DNA from: Pythium myriotylum
Lineage: Eukaryota > Oomycota > Peronosporomycetes > Pythiales > Pythiaceae
Assembly (NCBI GenBank): GCA_023091665.1
Contig: JALJCQ010000013.1
Span: 2,418,001 to 2,482,000, forward strand
DNA length: 64,000 nucleotides
Direction of reading: 5' to 3'
Positions 30,649 through 41,300 of this stretch are shown here, piece after piece. The notes under the pieces are model-generated. The model did no database searches. It saw only the letters and a program-made list of their open reading frames with translations, and was not told the DNA's origin. Position 1 is the first letter of the stretch. Each line of letters opens with the position of its first letter. A program made the position numbers and the translations under genes.

Positions 30649-33511
30649 TGTTGAAGATGATGCGCCTCGAACCCAGCGTCATCATTCCAGTTGAAGCTCG
30701 GCAGTTGAAGCTCGGCTGTAGAAGATTCTCCTGCAGAAGATTCTCCGTGGAAGATTCGACATGTGGAAGATTCGACATGTGGAAGATTCTCCGTCTGGTT
30801 CTGGTTTGAATCCAGTGCCACCCATCGACTTCGTTGAAGTATCCACGAAGTCACTTAATGTTTGCATATGTTTACGATAGGTAGGACATACATATGATTA
30901 TGGTAGCGTAGGACACACACAGACGGCTTAGAGGTAGCAGTAGCGAACTAAGTCCCGATCAATTCACTTTGCATTTTGCATCCCACCAACCAAGCGACCT
31001 TCCAACAGTTGCAAGCGACCAAGCGCTCACGGTGTACGAAGACAACCAAGGTGCGATCGCGTTGGCCAAGAACCCCGAGTTCCACAAGCGCACCAAGCAC
31101 ATCGACATTCGCTACCACTTCGTTCGTGAGAAGGTCGAGGACGGTCAAGTGTGTCTGCAGTATTGCCCGACCCAAGACATGCTTGCCGACATCATGACCA
31201 AGCCGATCCCCACTGTCCAGTTCGACGTGCTCCGCACCAAGCTCGGTGTCCAAGACGCAGTCGAGTCGAGGGGGAGTGTTGAAGATGATGCGCCTCGAAC
31301 CCAGCGTCATCATTCCAGTTGAAGCTCGGCAGTTGAAGCTCGGCTGTAGAAGATTCTCCTGCAGAAGATTCTCCGTGGAAGATTCGACATGTGGAAGATT
31401 CGACATGTGGAAGATTCTCCGTCTGGTTCTGGTTTGAATCCAGTGCCACCCATCGACTTCGTTGAAGTATCCACGAAGTCACTTAATGTTTGCATATGTT
31501 TACGATAGGTAGGACATACATATGATTATGGTAGCGTAGGACACACACAGACGGCTTAGAGGTAGCAGTAGCGAACTAAGTCCCGATCAATTCACTTTGC
31601 ATTTTGCATCCCACCAACCAAGCGACCTTCCAACAGTTGCAAGCGACCAAGCGCTCACGGTGTACGAAGACAACCAAGGTGCGATCGCGTTGGCCAAGAA
31701 CCCCGAGTTCCACAAGCGCACCAAGCACATCGACATTCGCTACCACTTCGTTCGTGAGAAGGTCGAGGACGGTCAAGTGTGTCTGCAGTATTGCCCGACC
31801 CAAGACATGCTTGCCGACATCATGACCAAGCCGATCCCCACTGTCCAGTTCGACGTGCTCCGCACCAAGCTCGGTGTCCAAGACGCAGTCGAGTCGAGGG
31901 GGAGTGTTGAAGATGATGCGCCTCGAACCCAGCGTCATCATTCCAGTTGAAGCTCGGCAGTTGAAGCTCGGCTGTAGAAGATTCTCCTGCAGAAGATTCT
32001 CCGTGGAAGATTCGACATGTGGAAGATTCGACATGTGGAAGATTCTCCGTCTGGTTCTGGTTTGAATCCAGTGCCACCCATCGACTTCGTTGAAGTATCC
32101 ACGAAGTCACTTAATGTTTGCATATGTTTACGATAGGTAGGACATACATATGATTATGGTAGCGTAGGACACACACAGACGGCTTAGAGGTAGCAGTAGC
32201 GAACTAAGTCCCGATCAATTCACTTTGCATTTTGCATCCCACCAACCAAGCGACCTTCCAACAGTTGCAAGCGACCAAGCGCTCACGGTGTACGAAGACA
32301 ACCAAGGTGCGATCGCGTTGGCCAAGAACCCCGAGTTCCACAAGCGCACCAAGCACATCGACATTCGCTACCACTTCGTTCGTGAGAAGGTCGAGGACGG
32401 TCAAGTGTGTCTGCAGTATTGCCCGACCCAAGACATGCTTGCCGACATCATGACCAAGCCGATCCCCACTGTCCAGTTCGACGTGCTCCGCACCAAGCTC
32501 GGTGTCCAAGACGCAGTCGAGTCGAGGGGGAGTGTTGAAGATGATGCGCCTCGAACCCAGCGTCATCATTCCAGTTGAAGCTCGGCAGTTGAAGCTCGGC
32601 TGTAGAAGATTCTCCTGCAGAAGATTCTCCGTGGAAGATTCGACATGTGGAAGATTCGACATGTGGAAGATTCTCCGTCTGGTTCTGGTTTGAATCCAGT
32701 GCCACCCATCGACTTCGTTGAAGTATCCACGAAGTCACTTAATGTTTGCATATGTTTACGATAGGTAGGACATACATATGATTATGGTAGCGTAGGACAC
32801 ACACAGACGGCTTAGAGGTAGCAGTAGCGAACTAAGTCCCGATCAATTCACTTTGCATTTTGCATCCCACCAACCAAGCGACCTTCCAACAGTTGCAAGC
32901 GACCAAGCGCTCACGGTGTACGAAGACAACCAAGGTGCGATCGCGTTGGCCAAGAACCCCGAGTTCCACAAGCGCACCAAGCACATCGACATTCGCTACC
33001 ACTTCGTTCGTGAGAAGGTCGAGGACGGTCAAGTGTGTCTGCAGTATTGCCCGACCCAAGACATGCTTGCCGACATCATGACCAAGCCGATCCCCACTGT
33101 CCAGTTCGACGTGCTCCGCACCAAGCTCGGTGTCCAAGACGCAGTCGAGTCGAGGGGGAGTGTTGAAGATGATGCGCCTCGAACCCAGCGTCATCATTCC
33201 AGTTGAAGCTCGGCAGTTGAAGCTCGGCTGTAGAAGATTCTCCTGCAGAAGATTCTCCGTGGAAGATTCGACATGTGGAAGATTCGACATGTGGAAGATT
33301 CTCCGTCTGGTTCTGGTTTGAATCCAGTGCCACCCATCGACTTCGTTGAAGTATCCACGAAGTCACTTAATGTTTGCATATGTTTACGATAGGTAGGACA
33401 TACATTTGATTATGGTAGCGTAGGACACACACAGACGGCTTAGAGGTAGCAGCAGCGAACTAAGTCCCGATCAATTCACTTTGCATTTTGCATCCCACCG
33501 ACCTTCCAACA
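30649..33511 (+). repeat. Tandem array of 628-bp units (family A LTR + RNase H fragment)
   Basis: Five family A LTRs begin at 30649, 31277, 31905, 32533 and 33161. They are separated by four copies of the same 269-bp piece, starting GTTGCAAGCG and encoding the last ~88 residues of family A RNase H. The period is exactly 628 bp and the units look identical. The last LTR is 351 bp: eight bases near its 3' end are lost, and it has two or so substitutions. The likely origin is insertion of A5 into the RNase H region of another A copy at GTTGC, followed by unequal exchange between LTRs. Confidence 0.92.
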
Positions 33512-36002
33512 CTTTCTCGTTGACCTCGTGTTTGTGGCGAAGTACAAAGCTCCACCTCCACGACGTTTGGTCGTCAACGATGCTCAAAAAGTATCTGATC
33601 GTCCCAACAGACCCGTAGACGCCCATCGTCTTCATTGGTCCATTTGTGTCCATGTGGATCGTACTGATAGGAAACCCGTCCCGAGTTCCATGCAAGTTCC
33701 TGTACGACATGCGGTTCATCTTCATCTCTGCGCACGTTTGGCAGAAGAATGGAACTCTCGCCAGTGTTGCAGCATTCACGTAGGGCATGCCTCTTACGAG
33801 CTGTTGACTTATCATCTCTATAAGCTTCTCTCGGTTGAGGTGTCCTAGCTTAATGTGCCATTCCTTTAGTATAGCCTCTATCTCCACTCTATTCCGAAGG
33901 ACCAATGGCCTATGCGCAGAACTCTTGACAGCGTTACACTGTAGCTGCCTCTCTCGAAGAGTTCTCCCTCTAATATAGTACGCGCCATTAACGGCATGTG
34001 CCACAAATACCAGGTTATGATTCCACATTCCAAATTTATATTGTCCGCCCCGACTCTCTACAATTTGATAACCCGCCTTTTTCAGCCAGTATTGACTTAG
34101 CAGATTTGACGTAGCACCTGGAACAAATGCTATATTATCAATTTGTACGGACTGGATACCTTTCGGACCCAGAAAGTGCAATTTGATGGAACCAACATGT
34201 GCATTAGGCAGTTGACTACCTTCTCCAAACGTAAACATGAATCTACTGTCCTCTTTCTTGCTCAGAAAGACAGACGCATCCGCTGTCAGTCCGTACCCAC
34301 AGACTGAGTCAAGAACCCAATCATGTTTAGTCAGCGTATGGAGTGGAGCGAGTAGATAGGGGTAGTTTGCTCTTACCGTATCTTCCACTTTCTTGCAGAG
34401 GCTGCTCATCTGCTCGGCTGCTTCAGCCACGACAGTCTCAGCCGCCTCAGTACTGGCCGGCTCTTCCACCGACTGGACAGAGTCTGAGCCCGTCTCTGCT
34501 GACGCTGTCGCAGCCTTAGCCACGGCAGCCTTGATCTGCTCTGGCTCTTCCATTGCAACGTCATCATTGACAGTCAATTCTTCCATGACTGTATCCCCAT
34601 CTGCTCGTACAACCCCAACCTCAGTAGCGAGAGGAGGCGATGAGTTGGGAGGAGCTGGACTTTTCACTTCGGAGCAATCCGACTCTGAGTCCAGTTGGAT
34701 AGGGCGCACAACCTTGCGCTTCTGCTGATTGGGGCGTTTTCCCTTGGTTGCCCTAACCACAGCCGCTGAGATATCACCCCCTTGAGCAGCTTCACGGTGG
34801 AACTCATCGAAGTCACTGTGTTGAGAGCGATTGTCATCGGACTCATCGTTATCCGAGTCGAGACAGTCGGACTCATCAGTGCTTTTTCCCACTGGACTGT
34901 CCACGTAGGCAGGTCGTCCAGGATACTCTGGCCGTGGCCGCCCAGCTGGCTTTTTAGCCGGCCTTTTGACCTTGACCGTATCAACCACAACTTCCTTACG
35001 AGCAGACGGAACTGGACCCTTGTTCGGTCTCTTGTGCTCTGAAGTGGGTTTGGGTTGGCTGAAAATGTTGCGGCGGTAGATACCGCAACCAACATCTTCT
35101 AGCCTCTTCGGGCAACCAGCCTTGCGGTGGTTCTCTCCGAGTACATTGTACTTTCCCGCACAGTAAAAGCACTCATCACTGTCGGTCCAGCAGCGGCTTC
35201 CCGCTTCTGGCCGGTCAAAACGTGGCTCTTGACAGCGTTTGCCACCTTTTTGACCTTCTTACTGGCCTGAACAGGGTTTGCCGCAACCCTATCCATTGCC
35301 AGGATTTGCGCTTTGGATTTGTTCCCAAAAACATTGCCCAGCCTTTCCACAGTTTTCTCAACCGTGAACTCTTCGGCGGTAAACACCACAGTGGATCCCC
35401 AGTACTCGCTAGGGAGCAAAGACAGGACCCTGAGCAGCATCGTCTGAGATGGGATCAGATGCAGCCGCTCTGTGGGTTGATGACTTAGGGTTTGGGCCCC
35501 AAGACGGTTGATCCGGTTCCTCACGGAGTTCAGCGCCGAGACCAGCTGTTGGACAGACGCAAAGTCTGAAGCCAACACGGCCTCAAACTCTTGGAGCAAA
35601 TCCACCATGCCGCGTGCCCCGCTCTGGCCGTAATAGCTCTCGAGCTGTGTCCATAGAACGGGCATTTTCTCCACGTTCACAGACACTGACAGTTGGCTTC
35701 GGTAGGTTTCGGGCAGCGTTTGGTTCAGCATGTCCCGAAGGTACCACTCTTGCTCCTTCGTCATCAACTTGAGCAGCTCTACCTTGTTCTTTTCTTCCTC
35801 AGTGGCATTCTCACCTACTTTTGGAAATTCGGGTCCTTGACTAGCAATTCCCCGTAAGAAAAGGCAGGCTTCTAGTCTTTGTTCTTCATGGCCTTTACAC
35901 GGGCCGCTGTGCTGACCTTTCAAGGTGAGAAAGGACGGACTCCTTCCATGATGCGAACTGACGCTTCTCGCCACTAAAGGCAAGGCCGGCGAACTCTGCC
36001 AT
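33512..36002 (-). pseudogene. Copia-like element F: Gag, protease, integrase start (degraded)
   Basis: The minus strand encodes a divergent Copia polyprotein. The ATG at 36002 opens MAEFAGLAFSGEKRQFASWK, a typical Gag N-terminus. A frameshift follows within ~30 codons, then Gag continues to about 35180. A second frame change precedes the knuckle-like CFYC-(x)9-H-(x)4-C. Then come a long acidic/Ser-rich stretch, a protease region with WVLDSVCG where D-S/T-G is expected, Gag-pre-integrase (WHIKLGHLNREKL) and the integrase start (TIHMDTNGPMKT). It is cut at 33512 by a family A LTR; CTTTC is the probable target duplication. The RT half is not in the window. Confidence 0.82.
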
Positions 36003-36028
36003 CTTGCTTGACTCTTTGACCATGAAAT

Positions 36029-36290
36029 GTTGGAATGAACACAGCAAGACTCTATTGAATAAAAGTTCCATTTATTATTCGTTCCCTTATTCCTAGTTGC
36101 TAGCTCTAGACGTGCTCAGTCTGAAGCAAAAGGGAAAGTGAGCTCCATTTTCCTCGCTTCTTGTTCCTCATCGCACTGGTTGTTGGCCTCGGTCAGGCCG
36201 GAGAGGTTGCCACCCATCCGTCCAGTCTGACCGAGGCCTTTACCGAATTGCACTTGTATAAAACTGTATTTAAAAAAAGAGAGTCTAACA
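36029..36290 (-). repeat. Element F 5' LTR, 262 bp
   Basis: Plus-strand ends are TGTTGG...CTAACA. On the minus strand it contains a TATA-like TTTTATACAAG and an AATAAA. It directly precedes the F leader and Gag. ACCGG (36291-36295) is the probable target duplication in the Helitron sequence. Confidence 0.75.
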
Positions 36291-37979
36291 ACCGGATTTC
36301 TTATGCTTCCGCAAATTGAGGCGCCAATTGTAGCTCCGACATCCAGGGTGACGCAGACGATTGGATGATCCAAAATGAAAGATCATACGATCCAGAAGCA
36401 CTTGCGCTCGCTGTGGCTAATGTCAACAACTTCAACGAGGACCAAGCATTTGTGTATACAAGATTCATTGAAGCACTTGAAGGCAAAGGTGCTTCTCGAC
36501 TATTCTTCTGGGATGGTCCCGGCGGAACGGGGAAATCGTACGTTTTAGAGGCCATATTAGCGATAGTACGTCAACAGAACAAAATCGCCTTAGCGGTCGC
36601 AACAAGTGGCATTGCAGCGCTTTTGCTCACGGGAGGGAGTACAGCGCATTCAAGATTTCACCTCAGCCTGAAGCTGCATGGCAGCAGCACGTGTTTCATC
36701 ACTGCCGACTCACCATCCGGGCGCTTGATGAAAGAAACCAGTCCAATTGTTTGGGATGAAGCTCCAATGCAGCATCGGCACGCATTTGAGGCGGTTGATC
36801 GCACACTCAGGTTGCTCATACAAAGCTCGAGGCCTTTTGGAGGGAAGATCATTGTACATACAGGAGACTTCCGCCAAATTCTCCTGGTCGTACAACGGGG
36901 GGGGGGGGGGGGGCGAGTGGCAGGAGAAATCATTGCAGCTTGCATCCAGTAATCGCGTTGTGGCCTGAATTCAAGACTATCAGTTTACGCCAGAACATGC
37001 GCGTGAGGACAGCAACAAATCCTGATGGTGAAGCGGAAATGAGGACATTCTCTGAATTGTTGGTTGAGATCGGCGAAGGAAGGCATCATAGAGATGCAAC
37101 GCTCGAAGATGACTACTGGAGACTCCCGAAGGACATGTCCCTCGCTAAACCAGCCGCGGGCGTCAGCATTGTGTCACAGTTGATAAATCACGTCTACGGT
37201 GACATAAATGAGTGTCATGACCAACAGGCCTACTTCGCCGAGCGTGCAATTCTAGCTCCATGGAACTCGGATGTTGACGATGTCAACGAGAAGGTACTTG
37301 ATATGCTTCCGGTAAAGAGACCTGAAGATGAGTACACATACCTCTCGCAAGATCCCGTAGCGGAAAGCGAGGACAGCGAGACTGCAGCAACATACCCCAC
37401 AGAGTCCCTGAAACCCTGTCATTTGCAGGGCTACCAACCCACAAGCGGCATTTAAAAGTCGGTGCAATCATTATACTTCTGCGAAATCTACAAGGCGATC
37501 GAGGTCTGTGCAACGGGACACGGCTTCAAAATTGCCGTTTAAAGCCCACCCTCATTGATGCAGTTATCCTGAACGGTCGTGGGACGGGCAATCGTGTAAT
37601 TATTCCTCGGCTTGAGCTGACTTCAAGTGATTCAAAGCTCCCATTTCAACTCAAAAGGCGTCAGTTACCACTCAAACTTGCCTTCGCAATGACTGTCCAT
37701 AACGCCCAGGGTCAGACAATTTCGAACCTTGGCCTCTTCTTGCCAAGGCCGATGTTTGCCCATGGATAACTTTACGTGGCACTCTCAAGTGTCTCTTCAC
37801 AGGCAAGAGTAAAGATTGCAATCCAGGATCCTGTGAAAGAAGATGACGAAGGAACTTTTGTGGTGAAGTACCTCCGTTTTTCCAAGATTGTGCGGTCGCG
37901 CCGGTGCGCCATATGCATGACAGAGTCGCTTGTGTTCAAGTCGCTGAAGAGAGCGCGTCAAGAGGAAGAAAATAGTTAA
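36291..37979 (+). pseudogene. Helitron G, Pif1-type helicase part, degraded
   Basis: SF1B helicase domain of a Helitron transposase. Motifs: Walker A GPGGTGKS (near 36520), Walker B VWDEAPM, GDFRQIL, LRQNMR, then NGTRL, VHNAQGQTI and YVALSSV. Lesions: a stop before 36365; a 17-G run at 36897-36913 that displaces the frame (true continuation is the frame from 36940); a frame change near 37455; and a nonsense TAA in HG-LYVALS near 37767. The C-terminal tail ends at 37979. The N-terminal Rep part is absent, cut by element F. The same tail reappears at 63904-64000. Confidence 0.86.
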
Positions 37980-38577
37980 AAACAGTAGGAGTAGCGTAGG
38001 AAGCTTTATTGAGCCCCCGGGGTGTAGTGTGTATTGCCCCAACAGAGGGCTGTAGGTGCTTGGGTGATTTGGTTAGCAAACACCCAATAACCCAGAACGG
38101 TGGTGGGTGACTTCCCACTGCACGTTCTGGGAGTCAGTTCCAAAATTTCCCCCTCGACAAGAAGTCTCTTTACTGCTCCCTCGGTCTATCGTCTCTAATT
38201 CGTTTCTAAGTGACCCCTCCTTGGACTTGTGCAGTAAGTCTACGGAGGGGAGGGGGGCGTAGAGGCCAAACTTGTGCAGTCAGCCATCGGTGTTGGTCCT
38301 AGGGCGAAGAGACCTAAAGGGCCACCCGACACCAGCGTCTGCAAGCGCTAAGTCTCTCCGAAGCAACTAGGTGTGTGAGGCACCCACGTAACGACGTGTT
38401 GGATTCTCGAGCTTCCACTTCAAAGAGTCCGAGATATCCGAAGTTCCTTGTTGCGAGTCAAGAAGTCTCGTGGAAAAGGCCATTCCCCCATAAAGTTTTT
38501 GTTGTCTACGGAAACTGGAAGTCGGTCTACGTACGCCAAGACCCGATTTTTCAGTTGCCTCACGACAACTGGTGCGT
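37980..38577 (+). other. Helitron G 3' flank / leader of Gypsy E
   Basis: No gene is seen. Features: an inverted repeat TTGGGTG/CACCCAA (about 38060-38087), then a strong hairpin at 38091-38131 with outer arms CCCAGAACG/CGTTCTGGG and inner arms GTGGG/CCCAC. Such a hairpin is expected near a Helitron 3' end, but I do not see a CTRR end right behind it. Two copies of ACTTGTGCAGT (38225, 38270) occur. A TGGTGCG just before the E start could be a primer binding site. I could not define an LTR. Confidence 0.5.
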
Positions 38578-40481
38578 ATGCCAGGAGTGGAGCTGTCAGC
38601 GAACATGTCAAGCGAAGGGGAGTCAGCGGCGCAACAAGCGCAAGCGAATGTTCAACCGGCCCAGAGAGTGGAGGATGCGCGTATCGTATTCAAGCTACAA
38701 GCAGCTGATCATGATGTTCGTCGAGCGTATAGTTACACGGAGGCGAATGGGTTCATGTCGAAGTATCGACATCTCGCACAGCAACAGTGTGGCCAGGCGG
38801 AAAGTTGGTTCTCGCTGTACGAGTTGAAGAAAGTGGGCCCGGCACAACCCAATTTCACGTTTGATCCAAGCACGACGTCATTTGGTAACTTGGAAGACAC
38901 AGTTTACCAGCTTGAACGAATGTGGAAGGGTTGCGGTTATGATTTCCGGCGACCTGGCACGTTCTTGGATGCCTTTGCATTAAATCCGGCTCGAACGGCT
39001 CAAGATATTGGTCTCATGATCTCGCTGCTAATTGCTGAAAATGAATGGGAATCCTCAATTGCAGCGTATCAAGGTTCTTCTCAAGGCGTTGTGAAATATT
39101 TGGTGGTGGCGGATCCGGTATATACCCCTCAAACCAAGTCGAATCCTAAGCCTATGAGGCAGTTGGTTGAGTCCGCAGATGAGTTTGAGGACGAGGATGT
39201 GTGGGTCAGGCCAGTCAAGGTGAAGAAGAAACTTGACTTCACTGATGTGGATACCAGCGACAATGAGACGGCAGCGCGTCCGAAGAAGAGCCGTGACCCG
39301 CTCGTCAATACGTTCATGGGCATGGTGAAGAATGGCCACATGACGATGGACGAGCTCGCTAAGGTCGCGCCCGCGCTTTCGACCAAGTCTGACGACGTGG
39401 AGATGACCAGTGCAAGGGCCAGTGCTCCAGCGCGAGCGCCAAGTAGGAACCGACGTGCGCGCGCAGAATACGACTGGGAGTACGAGATCGAGATGACCGC
39501 CCGCGATGATGCGGCGTGGAACAACCCCGGTCGTCCAGTCACGGTGCTCCAGAACCTTGTGATCCGGTCATTCGATGGTGGTAAATCCAGTCCAGAAGAG
39601 GCGAGAGCGTGGTTGTCCAAGTTCATGCACGTTGCTAATTTGTCTGGATGGAATGCGCGACAGCGGCTCGAAATGTTCATTGATAGTCTGACCAACCCTG
39701 CAAAGTATTGGATTCGTCAGTTGCCTATTGATGTCAAGTCCGATTGGATTTCCGTCTTGCAAGCGTTCAAGAGGAAGTATTGCACGGACTTCGTCCCGCC
39801 GCGCCATCAATATTACAAGCTCTCGCAAAAGCCGGATGAGTTGGCGTCGAACTACCTGTATCGTCTCAATGGAGCTGCTCTTCGTGCTGGAATCGACTTC
39901 CGCGATGAAGATGACCCAGATAACCTCGAGGACCACATTCAACAGTTTTTCGATACACTCCACGATAAGACGCTGCAAATGCAGTTCAGGTTCACTGCTT
40001 TTGACTCTATTGATGATCTCGAACGTAAGTTGTTGCAGTATGAATCGACGCAAATGAGACCAAGCAAGAAGTCATCCAACAGAAAGTCGGGTGAAGAAAA
40101 TCCATCTGATATTGCTCCTGCACTTAATCGAATTGATCGAGACCAACGTGGAGGTGGTGGTGGTGGAGCTGGCGGAGGTGGATACTCCAGGCACCAGCCC
40201 CCCCCACTGAGTATAGGCCAGTGCGGCCGTCAAACCATCATCAGCCGCCGACTCAAGGACCGACGGAACCTCCGAGCTCGAGGCCGCGGTGTGACCACTG
40301 CTCGAAGACCGGTCACACCATTGAGAATTGTTGGCAGCTCAAGGTTTGTGAGTTCTGTAGCGAACGTGGCCATCCGATCGAGTTCTGTCGTTCTTTCATT
40401 GAAAAGATGGCTAATTTGCACAACCAGAAGAAGTCCGGTGAATTGACGACTGCGCAAGTTGCCGAACAGTTAAACAACTAA
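38578..40481 (+). pseudogene. Gypsy E Gag
   Basis: Gag-like protein from ATG 38578. It has an N-terminal unknown domain, an acidic/basic middle, and a Retrotrans_gag capsid region (about 39550-40060, with ARAWLSKFMHVANLSGW and YRLNGAALRAG). A Gly-rich stretch follows, then two CCHC knuckles (CDHCSKTGHTIENC, CEFCSERGHPIEFC) ending at 40481. The knuckles are in a different frame from the capsid; the switch coincides with an 8-C run at 40198-40205, probably a homopolymer slip. Most of the frame before it is open. Confidence 0.82.
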
Positions 40482-40706
40482 TCCCGCAGCGTGTGGCAAG
40501 CGCTGTACGTGACGGGGAACGCGCCACCCCTAGTGAAGATCCACGATCGGCTCAAGATGAAGAAAATCAACAGAAACAAGAGAAGCCGACGTTGGTGCGT
40601 GAAGAACAAGTCAAACTCGTGAAAGAAGAAATTCAAGAAAACGCTAGAGCCTCGGGTGACGTTTATAAAGCTCAAGGAAGGTGAGTGAAGAGGGTATTGG
40701 AGCAAC

Positions 40707-41249
40707 CACGAGCTCCCCAAGAACTTGTCGATCTAAGCCTTTGTGCATGGTGCAGTGAACGATCAAGAGCTCCCGTTGATGTTAGACACGGGAGCGAACA
40801 TCTCGATTCTCCACACCAACCTGGCACGTAGGTTGGGTATTGGAGTCAAGATGTTCGCAGATCCGACAAGTTTCTTTGGTGTGTCTCGGGATCCGGTCGG
40901 AGCGCATGGAATGGCGAAGGTCAAGGTGAGGCTCGGCGCCTGTGTGGTGTTTGAGATGGACGTGTGGGTCGCAGATTTTGAGGCGAACTCATTCGTGATA
41001 CTCGGCACTGATTTTATGATTCGCGCCGGAGTCGTCATCGACCTCAAGAACCGGGAGTGCACCATGCCAGGTGAGAAGCCACTCACGCTGCTAACATATG
41101 AAGCGATCAAGCAGCCGCGGTACCTGAAGCTGTACGAAAAGGTCAAGAACTCAGAGAAGAAACTGAGATGGCTCAGCAAGCGTGCAGTTTTCTCGATTGA
41201 AGACACCCCTCCTGCAGTTTTTACGGTCGACCCGGTGGAACCAAGTTAA
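40707..41249 (+). pseudogene. Gypsy E protease
   Basis: Retropepsin-like domain with catalytic LDTGANIS (about 40780) and the later ILGTDFMI strand, ending in a stop at 41249. There is no good ATG. In the intact element it was presumably joined to Gag or Pol. A broken lysine/glutamate-rich linker lies between Gag and this domain. Confidence 0.75.
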
Positions 41250-41300
41250 GTTGACCAGTCGTCACTCGACCATGAAGTTTATATCCATGAAGGAGTCGAG

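Noticed and set aside
30649..33511. CRISPR-like regular repeat array
   Set aside because: The units are 628-bp retrotransposon pieces with coding sequence, in a eukaryotic context; no short repeats with unique spacers.
36897..36913. Glycine-rich motif in the Helitron helicase
   Set aside because: It is a 17-G run that shifts the frame, with the helicase motifs continuing in another frame; not a real protein motif.
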